Source: Streptomyces gelaticus (GTDB lineage: Bacteria; Actinomycetota; Actinomycetes; Streptomycetales; Streptomycetaceae). From it: a stretch of 64,000 nucleotides of DNA. Under the pieces are notes generated by a model. That model did no database searches and was not told the origin of the DNA. It saw only the letters and a program-made list of their open reading frames with translations. The translations under genes and the position numbers were made by a program. The stretch is from NCBI RefSeq assembly GCF_014649535.1, contig NZ_BMTF01000024.1, forward strand, positions 31,404 through 95,403, written 5' to 3'. Each line of letters starts with the position of its first letter. The first letter of the stretch is position 1. This document shows positions 46,501 through 55,242 of this stretch, in pieces.

Positions 46501-47324
46501 TCCAGGAGCTGCTGCGCGAGCCGACCTCCACCGACGCCGCGGACGAACCGCTGGACGTGCCGTCGCTGCGCGGCGAGATCGCCTTCGAGGACGTGTCCTT
46601 CGCGTACGGGAGCGGCGACGACGCCGAGGAGGCGCTCGTCGGCGTCGACCTGCGGATACCGGCCGGGCAGACGGTCGCGTTCGTCGGTGAGACCGGCGCG
46701 GGGAAGTCCACCCTCGTCAAGCTCGTCGCCCGGTTCTACGATCCGACCGGCGGTCGGGTCACCGCGGACGGCACCGATCTGCGCCGCCTCGACCTCACCG
46801 CGTACCGGCACCGGCTCGGAGTCGTCCCGCAGGAGGCGTACCTCTTCGCGGGTACGGTCCGCGACGCGATCGCCTACGGGCGGCCCGAGGCCACCGACGC
46901 CGAGGTGGAGGCGGCGGCGCGGGCCGTCGGCGCCCACGACATGATCGCCACCCTGGACGGCGGCTATCTGCACGAGGTCGCCGAGAGGGGCCGCAACCTC
47001 TCGGCCGGCCAGCGCCAGCTGATCGCGCTGGCCCGCGCCGAACTCGTCGACCCGGACGTCCTGTTGCTCGACGAGGCGACCGCCTCTCTGGACCTGGCCA
47101 GCGAGGCCCTGGTCAACCAGGCGACCGACCGTCTCACCGGCCGCCGCACCACCCTGGTCGTCGCCCACCGGCTGACCACGGCGGCCCGCGCCGACCGGGT
47201 GGTGGTGATGGACCACGGCCGGGTCGTCGAGGACGGCACGCATGACGAACTCCTGGCCAGGGAAGGGCAGTACGCCGTGCTGTGGCGCACCTTCATCGGG
47301 GAGGACGAGCCCGCCGGGGTGTGA
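43569..47324 (+). CDS. Fused heterodimer-type ABC exporter (TMD-NBD-TMD-NBD)
   Basis: 1251 aa containing two full ABC exporter halves. Half 1: six-helix TMD (25-315), Walker A GASGSGKST (378-386), LSGGQRQR signature, LLLLDDATSAVD. Half 2: TMD (about 685-980), Walker A GETGAGKST, signature LSAGQRQ, LLLDEATASLD. The first Walker B carries Asp where Glu is catalytic and the second signature is Ala for Gly, so one ATP site is degenerate, as in TM287/288-type heterodimers. Such pairs are normally two genes; here they are joined by a charged linker (about 590-680). It exports an unknown lipid, drug or peptide. Start GTG 43569. Confidence 0.93.
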   Translation: MTDARDVESVAQAPGWARRLCGYAWRYRRNVLLALGSSLAGMAVMALVPLITKVIIDDVVVGHTRSLAVWTGLLIAAAALVYVATYIRRYYGGRLALDVQHDLRTEMYGTITRLDGKRQDELSTGQVVGRATSDLQLIQGLLFMLPMTIGNVLLFLISLAIMAWLSPLLTLIAIAVAPALWFIARHSRARLFPATWYAQGQAAAVAGVVDGAVSGVRVVKGFGQEEQETGKLREVGRKLFAGRLRTIRLNARYTPALQAVPALGQVAMLALGGWLATRGEITLGTFVAFSTYLAQLVGPVRMLAMVLTVGQQARAGVERVLELIDTEPTMKDGTKELPADAPASVEFEDVRFGYDEERPVLDGFSLTIEPGETVAVVGASGSGKSTVSLLLPRFYDVTHGAVLVGGHDVRELTHESLRAAIGLVPEDSFLFSDTVRANIAYGLPDATQEQIEQAARAAQADRFIAELPEGYDTKVGEHGLTLSGGQRQRVALARAILTDPRLLLLDDATSAVDARVEHEIHEALRQVMAGRTTLLIAHRRSTLGLADRIAVLEHGRLADIGTHEELERRSPLYRRLLTDPDELGGTSPGHQRPAPAADTTPEDERALQEELDAEFDAERGISPHLWVRKEEPRDTGAAGMPATPELLAQVAALPPATDTPGIDEARAVRAEGSYGLRRLLSGFGLPLLVSLVLVAADAGAGLLLPVLIRHGIDQGVSQLALGAVWAASALALVVVLVQWAAQIGETRMTGRTGERVLYALRLKIFAQLQRLGLDYYERELTGRIMTRMTTDVDALSTFLQTGLVTAFVSVVTFFGIMVALLVLDVQLALVVFATLPALVIGTFFFRRKSVKAYELARERIGVVNADLQESVSGLRIVQAFRREADGADRFAERSDHYREARVRGQWLISVYFPFVQLLSSVAAAAVLIVGAGRVDNGTLTTGALVAYLLYIDLFFAPVQQLSQVFDGYQQATVSLGRIQELLREPTSTDAADEPLDVPSLRGEIAFEDVSFAYGSGDDAEEALVGVDLRIPAGQTVAFVGETGAGKSTLVKLVARFYDPTGGRVTADGTDLRRLDLTAYRHRLGVVPQEAYLFAGTVRDAIAYGRPEATDAEVEAAARAVGAHDMIATLDGGYLHEVAERGRNLSAGQRQLIALARAELVDPDVLLLDEATASLDLASEALVNQATDRLTGRRTTLVVAHRLTTAARADRVVVMDHGRVVEDGTHDELLAREGQYAVLWRTFIGEDEPAGV

Positions 47325-47345
47325 GCGGCGAAACCGCCCGCCGGG

Positions 47346-47843
47346 TCACCGGCCGATGCCGGAGATCTTCCCGGTCCGCAGGTCCGAGCGCACGGTCAGG
47401 TACGAGTACGTGGGGTGCTTGCCGCCGCTCCAGGTGAGCCGCACCGTCGACCAGGTGTGGCCGGCGGCGCTGTCTCCCGGGGTGACCCGGAAGGCGAGCG
47501 GGGTGTTCTGGGCGCGGAGCACCCCGTCCGCGTGGTTGCGCTGCTCCCAGGTCTTCAGCTCGGAGCGCAGGTGAGGGGTCAGATAGAAGGTTCTCAGGGC
47601 GGTGGCGAGCCGGCCGCCGTCCTCGGCGGCGACGGCGTCGATGTAGGCGCCGTAGAAGTGGGCGACCTGCTGGTAGGCGGGGGAGGCGATGTCGCTGCGT
47701 ACCGGCACCGGGGTCCGCGGCGCCTGCGGGGCCGCCGCGACCGCCGGGACCGCGGCGACGGAGGTGAGGAGAGCGGAGGCGAGCAGCGTCCGGCCGGTGA
47801 GGCGTCGGCTGCGCGGGCCCTGTGCATTGCGGTCTCGAAGCAT
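47346..47843 (-). CDS. Secreted hypothetical protein
   Basis: 165 aa from ATG 47843 with a basic N-terminus and signal peptide (LLASALLTSVAAVPAVAAAP). The mature part, DIASPAYQQVAHFYGAYIDAVAAEDGGRL and WSTVRLTWSGGKHPTYSYLTV, looks like a small NTF2/cystatin-type alpha+beta fold often found in secreted accessory proteins. No catalytic motif evident. It is convergent with the ABC exporter, with 21 nt between stops, and divergent from the next small secreted protein. Confidence 0.8.
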   Translation of the reverse strand: MLRDRNAQGPRSRRLTGRTLLASALLTSVAAVPAVAAAPQAPRTPVPVRSDIASPAYQQVAHFYGAYIDAVAAEDGGRLATALRTFYLTPHLRSELKTWEQRNHADGVLRAQNTPLAFRVTPGDSAAGHTWSTVRLTWSGGKHPTYSYLTVRSDLRTGKISGIGR

Positions 47844-48006
47844 GGCAGTTCCTGCCTTTCGTGTGGCTCCGTCCAGTTGGAGTCATGCTGTGGCGATTCG
47901 GTTGCGCAGGGTGCGGAGCGCGCCGAATGCAACCTTCGGATGGCCTCCTGCGTCGTACGCATGTATGCGTATGCGCCGAGTAAGGGTGCAAGTGTTCGAC
48001 CGGGCG

Positions 48007-48486
48007 ATGGGGTTGTCGGTGATCAGAGGGACGGGAAAGTCCGGAAAGGCTGAATGGCCCGGCGGGGGTGGTGGCAGAGGCGGAAGCGGGAACGGTTCTC
48101 GTGCCGGCCGCCGGATGCTGGTGCGCTCGGTCGTTCTGCCGCTGGTGGCCGCCCTCGGCCTGGTGCTCGGCGGTCCCGCGGTCGGCCGCGCCGACGCCGC
48201 GTCGGTCTGCGCCGGGCGCCCCGCGAAGACGGTCCCGTTCAAGACCGGCGAGCTGCGCGTCTACAAGAACCGTTCCTACGCCTGCGCGACAGCCGTCGCC
48301 AAGAAGCCGGGCCGGCCCCGGCCGATGTCCGTGACGATCCAGGCGCGCGGCGGCAGCCCCGTCGTCGACAGCGGCAGATTCACCAAGCAGGCAGGCCCGG
48401 TGACGGTCCATGCGCTCAACCGGTGCGTCAGGGCCTCGGCCGCGATCTCGGGGAAGTCGGGCTCCACGGGCTGGATCCTCTGCTGA
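48007..48486 (+). CDS. Small secreted hypothetical protein
   Basis: The frame encodes a signal-type segment (MLVRSVVLPLVAALGLVLGG at 48115 onward) and a mature part of about 100 aa with four cysteines (SVCAGRP, SYACATA, NRCVRA, WILC), suggesting two disulphides. The start is uncertain: ATG 48007 gives a Gly-rich N-terminal extension, ATG 48115 is the minimal choice. No ribosome site stands out at either. Function unknown; length and cysteine pattern suggest an extracellular binding or inhibitory protein. Confidence 0.65.
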   Translation: MGLSVIRGTGKSGKAEWPGGGGGRGGSGNGSRAGRRMLVRSVVLPLVAALGLVLGGPAVGRADAASVCAGRPAKTVPFKTGELRVYKNRSYACATAVAKKPGRPRPMSVTIQARGGSPVVDSGRFTKQAGPVTVHALNRCVRASAAISGKSGSTGWILC

Positions 48487-48590
48487 GCCGCGGGCCCGGA
48501 CACGTGGTTCTGCCGCGCCGACCGGGTCTGGCGGCACAGGTGTCGCCCCGCTAGGTTCACGACGACTGTTGTGACTCCCGGGGAGGGCGT

Positions 48591-50057
48591 ATGCGCAAGG
48601 CGTTCAGAGGGTTCCTGTCGCTCGCGATGCTCATCGGCACAGTGGGTGCGACCGGCGCCTCGGCCGGGGCGGCCACCGCCGCGGAACCGTCCGCGTACCG
48701 GAGCACGGCCGGTGAGAGCGGTACGAGCACGGACATCAAGGACCGCATCCTGGCCATCCCGGGAATGAGCCTCATCGAGGAGAAGCCCTACCCGGGCTAC
48801 CGCTTCTTCGTCCTCAACTACACCCAGCCGGTCGATCACCAGAACCCGTCCAAGGGCACCTTTCAGCAGCGCATCACCCTGCTGCACAAGGACACGTCCC
48901 GCCCGACGGTCTTCAGCACCAGTGGATACAACGTCTCCACGAACCCCGGCCGCGCAGAGCCGACCCGGATCACCGACGGCAACCAGGTCTCCCTGGAATA
49001 CCGCTACTTCACCCCTTCGCGTCCCGCGCCCGCCGACTGGTCCAAGCTCGACATCCGGCAGGCCGCCAGTGACCAGCACCGCGTCTTCACCGCGCTGAAG
49101 CAGATCTACCCCGAGAACTGGCTGACCACCGGCGTCTCCAAGGGCGGCATGACGGCCACGTACTACGAGCGCTACTACCCCGGGGACATGGACGGCGTGG
49201 TCGCGTACGTCGCGCCCAACGACGTGGTCGACAAGGAGGATTCGGCCTACGACCGGTTCTTCGAGCACGTGGGCACCAAGGAGTGCCGCGACCGGGTGAA
49301 CGCCGTCCAGCGCGAGGCGCTGGTCCGCCGCGAGCCGCTGGAGAAGAAGTACCGGGAGTACGCCGCCGACGGCGGATACACCTTCGCCACCACCGGCTCG
49401 CTGGACAAGGCGTACGAGGCCGTCGTCCTGGACTACGCCTGGGCCTACTGGCAGTACAGCCTGCTGTCCGACTGCGACACGATCCCGGCCGACGCCGCCT
49501 CGGCCACCGACCAGGCGATCTGGGACTCCGTCGACTCGGTCTCCGGCTTCTCCACCTACACCGACCAGGGCCTGGAGCGGTACACCCCGTACTACTACCA
49601 GGCGGGCACCCAGCTCGGTTCGCCCGACATCCGCCAGCCGTGGCTCGGCGGACTCAGCCGGTACGGATACCAGCCGCCGCGCACCTTCGTACCGCGCTCC
49701 ATCCCGATGAAGTTCCAGCCGTCGGTGATGCGCGACGTCGACACGTGGGTGCGGCGCCACGCCGACCGGATGCTGTACGTGTACGGGGAGAACGACCCGT
49801 GGGGCGCGGAGCGCTTCCGGCCCGGTGCGGGCTCCCGTGACAGCTATGTCATGACCGTGCCCGGCGGCAACCACGGCGCCGCCGTGGCCGGGCTCGCCGA
49901 GGCCGACCGGGCGAAGGCCACCGCGGCCGTCCTGCGCTGGGCGGGCGTCGCCCCGGCCGCCGTCCGGGACGACCCGGCGAAGGCGAAGCCGCTCGCGAAG
50001 TTCGACGCGCGGCTCGACGAGCGGGACGTGCTGAACGAGCACGGGCCGCGGTTGTAG
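48591..50057 (+). CDS. Secreted tripeptidyl aminopeptidase (family S37)
   Basis: 488 aa with a signal peptide (SLAMLIGTVGATGASAGAA). The catalytic serine is S183 in TTGVSKGGMTATYYERYYPGD; the later D and H of the triad lie in YGENDPWGAE and GGNHGAAVAG. These and the length match the S37/PS-10 prolyl aminopeptidase family of Streptomyces, which cleave tripeptides after proline from extracellular peptides. GGGAGGG is 4 nt before the ATG. AdpA commonly controls such secreted peptidases, though no site was identified here. Confidence 0.92.
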   Translation: MRKAFRGFLSLAMLIGTVGATGASAGAATAAEPSAYRSTAGESGTSTDIKDRILAIPGMSLIEEKPYPGYRFFVLNYTQPVDHQNPSKGTFQQRITLLHKDTSRPTVFSTSGYNVSTNPGRAEPTRITDGNQVSLEYRYFTPSRPAPADWSKLDIRQAASDQHRVFTALKQIYPENWLTTGVSKGGMTATYYERYYPGDMDGVVAYVAPNDVVDKEDSAYDRFFEHVGTKECRDRVNAVQREALVRREPLEKKYREYAADGGYTFATTGSLDKAYEAVVLDYAWAYWQYSLLSDCDTIPADAASATDQAIWDSVDSVSGFSTYTDQGLERYTPYYYQAGTQLGSPDIRQPWLGGLSRYGYQPPRTFVPRSIPMKFQPSVMRDVDTWVRRHADRMLYVYGENDPWGAERFRPGAGSRDSYVMTVPGGNHGAAVAGLAEADRAKATAAVLRWAGVAPAAVRDDPAKAKPLAKFDARLDERDVLNEHGPRL

Positions 50058-50074
50058 CGGTTCCGGGTGCCGGG

Positions 50075-50107
50075 GCGGGGGCTGTGCGCGCGGCGCACAG
50101 CCCCCGC
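50075..50107. terminator. Bidirectional terminator
   Basis: A perfect 13-bp stem (GCGGGGGCTGTGC with GCACAGCCCCCGC) closes a 7-nt loop. It lies between the convergent S37 peptidase and GH3 genes, 17 and 12 nt from their stops. Confidence 0.9.
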
Positions 50108-50119
50108 GTGCTTCTTCGG

Positions 50120-51973
50120 CTAGTACGTCAGCCCGTAGCCGACCGGGTGCAGCACCCGGGCCGGATCGTCCGCGCGCTGCACCGGGACCGGCAGGGTGCC
50201 CCGCGGCTCGGCGCGGCCCGCGATCACCCGGGCGGCGGCCCGCAGTTCGACATCGGTCCAGGAGTACGTGGCCAGGTTCGCCGCGAACCCGGTCCCGGCC
50301 AGCTGGGCGATGTCGTACGGATTGCGGATCGCGACCGTGATCACCGGGACACCGGTGGCCGCCAGGGCGCTCACCAGGGTGCGCTGCGAGCTGGTCGCCG
50401 AGACGTTGTACGTCGCCACGACCACCGCGTCCTTGCCTCGCGCGGCCGCCACCGCCTCGTCGATCTTCGCCCTGGCGGGGGCGGTGCCGGTGGACAGCGC
50501 GGTCGCCGCGTACCCCAGTTCGCCGAAGGCGGTGGCCAGCGTGGTGGTCGGCGGTCCGGTGGTGCCGGACGGGGAGGCCGGGTCGGCGCCGACCACCAGC
50601 AGGTTCTTGTGGGAGCGGCGGGAGAGCGGCAGCACCGCGCCGTCGTTGGCGAGCAGGGTGGTGGTGCGCTCGGCGATCCGGTCGGCGGCGGCGAGGTGCG
50701 CCCGGGTGCCGACGGTGCGGTCCACCCCCGAGTGGCTGACAAAGGGGTTGTCGAACAGCCCGAGCTTCGTCTTCAGCCGCAGGATGCGCAGGATCGATTC
50801 ATCAATCCGGGCCTCGCTGATCTCACCGCTCTTCACGGCCGCCAGGACGGCGTTCCAGGAGACGTCCAGGCTCGGCGGGTTGAGCAGCTGGTCGACGCCG
50901 GCCTTGAGGGCGAGGACCGGCACGCGGTCGTCGCCGTACTTCGTGCGCACCCCCTCCATGCCGAGCGAGTCGGTCACCACGACACCGTCGTAGCCGAGCT
51001 CCTCGCGCAGGATGCCGGTGAGGATCGGGTGGGACAGCGTCGCCGGGTCCTCGGCGGGGTCCAGCGCCGGGACCACGATGTGCGCGGTCATGATCGAGTC
51101 GATGCCCGCCGCGATCGCGGCCCGGAACGGCGGCTCGTCCAGCTCGGCCCACTGCTCCCGGGTGTGGTTGATGACGGGCAGACCGGTGTGGCTGTCGGTG
51201 CTGGTGTCGCCGTGGCCCGGGAAGTGCTTGGCCGTCGAGGCGATCCTGCTGCTCTGATACCCCTTCACCTGCGCGGCGACCATGGCGGCCACGGACTGCG
51301 GGTCGGAGCCGAAGGAACGTACGCCGATCACCGGGTTGGCCGGGTTGACGTTGACGTCGGCGTCCGGGGCGTAGTTCTGGTTGATGCCGATCGCGGCCAG
51401 TTCGGCGCCCGCGATCTGTCCGGCCCGGCGGGCGTCGGAGCGCGAACCGCCCGCGCCCAGCGCCATCGCGCCCGGCATCAGGGTGGCGGGCTCGCCGACC
51501 CGGCAGACGATGCCGTGCTCCTGGTCGGTGGAGACGAGCAGCGGCAGCGGGGTGGGACCGGCGAGACCGGCGCGCTGGATGCCGTTGGAGAGGTCGGCGA
51601 TCTGGTGCGGGTCGCGGGTGTTGTGCGCCCAGGCGAAGTAGATGATTCCGCCGACGTGGTACTTGCCGATCATCTCGGCGGCCGTGCGGACCCCGATCTC
51701 GGCCATGTTGGCGTCGATGTCGGCCTGGTCGGGGGCGGTGGCGGAATGCCCGTACACCCGCATCACGAAGAGCTGCCCGACCTTCTCCTCCAGGGTCATC
51801 CCGGAGATGATCCGCTTGAGGCGTTCGGTGGTGGCGGCTGAATCGTGCTGTCCGCTGCTCGCGGATCGCTGGGCGGCGAGCGCGCCGGGCGCGAGGCCCG
51901 CGCCCGTGACGGTGGCGACTGCCGTCGCGGCGGTAGCGGTGAGGAGGGTGCGTCTGGAGGGGCGGTGGTGCAC
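50120..51973 (-). CDS. Secreted GH3 beta-N-acetylhexosaminidase
   Basis: GTG at 51973 has AAGGAG 5-6 nt upstream; 617 aa. Signal peptide (RRTLLTATAATAVATVTGAGLAPGALAA). The catalytic domain carries AKHFPGHGDTSTDSH, the NagZ-type loop supplying His-Asp general acid, and VVTDSLGMEGV with the nucleophile Asp. A second GH3 domain follows (about 400-610). It releases GlcNAc from murein or chitin fragments outside the cell. With GH20 at 17.4 kb and glmS it forms a GlcNAc theme across the window. Divergent from nothing close; the LysR gene lies directly upstream on the same strand. Confidence 0.92.
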   Translation of the reverse strand: MHHRPSRRTLLTATAATAVATVTGAGLAPGALAAQRSASSGQHDSAATTERLKRIISGMTLEEKVGQLFVMRVYGHSATAPDQADIDANMAEIGVRTAAEMIGKYHVGGIIYFAWAHNTRDPHQIADLSNGIQRAGLAGPTPLPLLVSTDQEHGIVCRVGEPATLMPGAMALGAGGSRSDARRAGQIAGAELAAIGINQNYAPDADVNVNPANPVIGVRSFGSDPQSVAAMVAAQVKGYQSSRIASTAKHFPGHGDTSTDSHTGLPVINHTREQWAELDEPPFRAAIAAGIDSIMTAHIVVPALDPAEDPATLSHPILTGILREELGYDGVVVTDSLGMEGVRTKYGDDRVPVLALKAGVDQLLNPPSLDVSWNAVLAAVKSGEISEARIDESILRILRLKTKLGLFDNPFVSHSGVDRTVGTRAHLAAADRIAERTTTLLANDGAVLPLSRRSHKNLLVVGADPASPSGTTGPPTTTLATAFGELGYAATALSTGTAPARAKIDEAVAAARGKDAVVVATYNVSATSSQRTLVSALAATGVPVITVAIRNPYDIAQLAGTGFAANLATYSWTDVELRAAARVIAGRAEPRGTLPVPVQRADDPARVLHPVGYGLTY

Positions 51974-52055
51974 GTGAGCTCCTTCGGCCGTACTCGGGGA
52001 CGAGGGGGTGAAAGAAACTTCCAAGGAGCACGGATATCCAGAAAATAACTTCCGG

Positions 52056-53022
52056 TCAAGGGTTCGGACCGTTTTGAGCGCCTCCGGCGTGGCAGGCGTC
52101 CGCCCCGTCCCCGCCCCAGTCCTGACCCAGCCCCACCGCGGCGCCGTGCGCCCGCAGCGCGGAGACCGCCGCCGTGATCGCGGGCCGCCTCCGTACGCCA
52201 CAGCGCGTACAGCCGCCGCACCGGTACGGGATCGAGCGGCACCGCCACCACCCCCGGCGGCAGTTGCCCCCGGCCCAGGCGCGGGATCATCGCGACCCCG
52301 AGGCCGGCGGCCAGCAGCGCCAGCTGGGTGTGGTTCTCCTCCGCCCGGTGCCGGATGTCCGGCTCGTGGCCCGCCGCCCGCAAGGTCCGCACGAGCCAGT
52401 CGTGGCAGACCGTCCCCGGCGGCTGGCAGATCCACCGCTCGCCCGCCAGTTCCTCGCGCCGCACCGCCTCCCGCCCGGCCAGGCGATGCCCCTCGGGCAC
52501 CAGCAGATCGCAGTGGTCGTCGCCGATCACCGCCTGCGCCACGCCCTCGGGGGCGGGCAGCGGGGCGATGTCCCAGTCGTGCGCGACCGCCAGATCGATC
52601 ACGCCCTTGGCCACCAGGTCGACCGAGAGATGCGGATCGACCTCGGTCATCCGGACGTCCAGGGCCGTGTGGTCCCGGCCCAGCTCCGCCAGCACCCCGG
52701 GCAGCAGCCCGCGCGCCGCGGAGGCGAACGCGCCGATCGACAGCCGTCCGGTCGGCCGCCCCCTGCGCTCCTCCAGCGAGGTCTCGGCGCGCTCCACGAT
52801 GGCCAGCAACTGCTGGGCCGTCGCGGCCAGATGGAGTGCCTCCTCGGTCAGCGCGACACCGCGCCCGCGCCGTTCGAGCAGCGTCGTACGGGTCTCCCGC
52901 TCCAGCTTGGTGATCTGCTGCGAGACCGCCGACGGGGTGTAGCCGAGCGCGGCGGCGGCCCCCGCGACGGAGCCATGGACGGAGACGGCGTGCAGGGCGC
53001 GCAGCCGGGCCAGATCGAGCAC
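52056..53022 (-). CDS. LysR-family regulator with probable frameshift
   Basis: The N-terminal HTH (residues 1-60: LRALHAVSVHGSVAGAAAALGYTPSAVSQQ trimmed) and effector domain (about 90-290) are normal up to RRLYALWRTEAAR. At about 52179-52188 the frame shifts: the expected ITAAVSALRAHG continues in another frame and stops at 52056, giving the usual length of about 320 aa. As written, the frame instead runs Arg/Pro-rich to 51796, inside the GH3 gene. The sequence fits loss of 8 bp between GGCCCGC direct repeats, though a sequencing error is possible. It is divergent from the EamA gene, its likely target. Confidence 0.85.
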
Positions 53023-53167
53023 CGGACCTCCCGGACCTCGGTGGTGTGTCGACGACGCGCCGACTGATCCGTCGGCCGATCGTCGCGTGATTCATTAGCA
53101 GCACTCAATTCCACCATGAAGAAATCCGCGCTGGTGCTACATGGTCGGCGCGGGTGATCCTCGATCC

Positions 53168-54118
53168 ATGCGTCCCCTCCACATCGCCCTGGCCGCCCTG
53201 GTTGCCGCCGTCTGGGGTGTGAATTTCGTCGTCATCGAGGTCGGCCTCGGGCACTTCCCACCGCTGCTCTTCTCCGCCCTGCGCTTCCTGGTCGCCGCGC
53301 TGCCCGCGGTCTTCTTCGTCGGCCGGCCCAAGGTCGCCTGGAAGTGGATCGTGGGCGTCGGGCTCGCCCTCGGGGTGGCGAAGTTCGGTCTGCTCTTCAT
53401 CGGCATGGACCGCGGAATGCCCGCCGGCCTCTCGTCCCTCGTGCTCCAGATCCAGGCGGTCTTCACGGCCCTCTTCGCCGCCGTCGCCCTCGGCGAACGC
53501 CCGGGAAGGGTACGGGTACTGGGGATGGGAGTGGCCCTCGCCGGCATCGGGGTCGCGGCGGTCGACGAGGGCGCGGGCGGCCCCGTGCTCGCCTTCGTCC
53601 TGGTGATCGCGGCGGCGGCCTGCTGGGGCGTGTCCAACGTACTGACCCGCAAGGCCGCCCCGCCCGACTCGCTCAACTTCATGGTGTGGGTCTCGACCGT
53701 GCCGGTGCTTCCGCTGCTCGGTCTCTCCCTCCTCTTCGAGGGCTGGGACCGCGACAAGGAGGCGCTGGCCGCGCTGGACTGGAGCGGCGCCGGGATCATC
53801 GTCTACGTCGCCTGGATCACCACCGTCTTCGGCTTCGGTGCCTGGGGCTTCCTGCTGCGCCACCACCCGGCCTCCTCGGTGGCCCCGTTCACCCTGCTCG
53901 TCCCGGTCTTCGGGATGTCGTCGGCCGCTCTGCTGCTGGGCGAGTCGGTGAGCCCGCTGCGGTGGTGCGCGGCGGCGCTGCTGGTCGGCGGAGTGGCCCT
54001 CACGTCGCTGGCGGGGACGCGCCGGACCGGGCCGACGACGGTGGCGGCGGGCCCGGAGGCCGAGGCGGGGGTACTGGCGGTTGCGGGAGAGCGCGGGCCC
54101 GGTGCGGCGGGCCGGTGA
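53168..54118 (+). CDS. EamA-family transporter
   Basis: 316 aa from ATG 53168 with ten predicted helices in two EamA repeats (ALVAAVWGVNFVVIEVGLGHFPP trimmed and AACWGVSNVLTRKAAPP). This DMT subgroup exports amino acids or related metabolites and is often paired with a divergent LysR regulator, as here. The C-terminal 35 residues are a low-complexity Gly/Ala/Glu tail. No strong ribosome site precedes the ATG. Confidence 0.9.
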   Translation: MRPLHIALAALVAAVWGVNFVVIEVGLGHFPPLLFSALRFLVAALPAVFFVGRPKVAWKWIVGVGLALGVAKFGLLFIGMDRGMPAGLSSLVLQIQAVFTALFAAVALGERPGRVRVLGMGVALAGIGVAAVDEGAGGPVLAFVLVIAAAACWGVSNVLTRKAAPPDSLNFMVWVSTVPVLPLLGLSLLFEGWDRDKEALAALDWSGAGIIVYVAWITTVFGFGAWGFLLRHHPASSVAPFTLLVPVFGMSSAALLLGESVSPLRWCAAALLVGGVALTSLAGTRRTGPTTVAAGPEAEAGVLAVAGERGPGAAGR

Positions 54119-54407
54119 CGTGGCCGGATGACGGGCCGGGCAATGGCAGCGTACCTACCTCCGCTAGAGCTCCCGCCGGAAGCGCCCGCATGAGCACTTC
54201 ACAGCCCGCGCGGCAGGGTGCCCGGATGGGTCGGCGTTGTGGTGGCCGACCCCATCCGTCATGTGGCTGCGGAGCCGCACTTGTACCACTTCGCCATGTG
54301 CGGGCGTGCAGCGTTGCACGCTTCCGTACGACCTGGCAGCGCACGCATGTGGGCATGCCGAGGAGGGGGCCTCTGGCCGGTACCCGCAGCGAACGGCCTG
54401 CTGTGTC
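54119..54407. other. Intergenic region with perfect dyad
   Basis: No gene is convincing in this 289-bp convergent gap. It holds a perfect 7-bp dyad GCGTGCA-GCGT-TGCACGC (54304-54321), operator-like in form. Short frames such as one with PHLYHFAMCGRAALHAS on the plus strand lack a start and ribosome site and may be decayed coding sequence. Confidence 0.45.
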
Positions 54408-55196
54408 CTACCGCCCGGCCGCACCCAGCCGCAGCAGATGCTCGCGCCCGGCGTCCAGCAGTCCGGGCAGTTCCGCCGCCTGCGGGTGCCAGCGCTTCTC
54501 GTACTCCCAGCAGACCCAGCTGTCCGGGTCCAGCGTGTCCAGGCAGGCCCCCAGCGGCAGCACCCCGGCCCCCAGCGCCAACGGCCCGGTGTCCTCGGCC
54601 GACGCGATGTCCTTCACCTGTACGTATCCCAGGTGCGGGGCCAGCACCGCATGGCTGGCGGCCGGTTCCTCGCCCGCCAGCCAGGTGTGCATGATGTCCC
54701 ACAGCGCGCCGATCTGCCCGTGCCCGACCGTCCCGACGACCCGGGCCACATCGGCGCCGGCCCGGTGCGAGTCATGGGTCTCCAGCAGGATGCGTACGCC
54801 CTTGTCGGCGGCGTGCGGGGCGGCGGCGGCCAGCCGCCGGGCGGCGGTCGCGTCGGCCGCGGCGGGGTCCTGGCCACCGCCGCCCGGGAAGACCCGGACG
54901 TTCTGCGCGCCCAGGTCGTGCGCCAGGTCCACCAGTCCGGCCAGCTCCTCCAGCACGGGCGCGTCGTCCCCCTCGGCGGCGGCCCGGACGTACCCGGCGA
55001 CGGTCAGGATCTCGACGCCGCCGTCGCGGAACTCCTCGACGACGGCGGCCCGTTCGGCCGCGGTCAGGCCCGGGTGTACCGGCTCCTCGGGATGGGCGCG
55101 CAGCTCCACTCCCTGGTAGCCGTGCCCGGCGGCGAGCCGGACGACATCGGCGACCGGCATCCCCGGGACTCCGAGGGTCGAGAAAGCGAGCTTCAC
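54408..55196 (-). CDS. Sugar phosphate isomerase/epimerase-like protein
   Basis: 262 aa TIM barrel of the AP-endonuclease-2-like family: MKLAFSTLGVPGMPVADVV, GYQGVELRAHPEEPVH, NVRVFPGGGGQDP, LLETHDSHRAGAD, IGALWDIMHTW and YVQVKDI. Conserved E, H, D and the E in VCWEYEKRWHP would bind a divalent metal. Members isomerise sugars, inosose or hydroxypyruvate. It is the last gene of the minus-strand run that begins with the radical SAM gene, 46 nt after the GAF gene; a direct role in peptide maturation is unlikely. Confidence 0.88.
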   Translation of the reverse strand: MKLAFSTLGVPGMPVADVVRLAAGHGYQGVELRAHPEEPVHPGLTAAERAAVVEEFRDGGVEILTVAGYVRAAAEGDDAPVLEELAGLVDLAHDLGAQNVRVFPGGGGQDPAAADATAARRLAAAAPHAADKGVRILLETHDSHRAGADVARVVGTVGHGQIGALWDIMHTWLAGEEPAASHAVLAPHLGYVQVKDIASAEDTGPLALGAGVLPLGACLDTLDPDSWVCWEYEKRWHPQAAELPGLLDAGREHLLRLGAAGR

Positions 55197-55242
55197 GTGC
55201 GTGGTCCTTCCGTCGTCGTCCGGCCGCCCTGCCGGCCCGGCC

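Noticed and set aside
43473..47243. Very long minus-strand frame opposite the ABC exporter
   Set aside because: Antisense shadow of high-GC coding sequence; the plus strand has complete domains.
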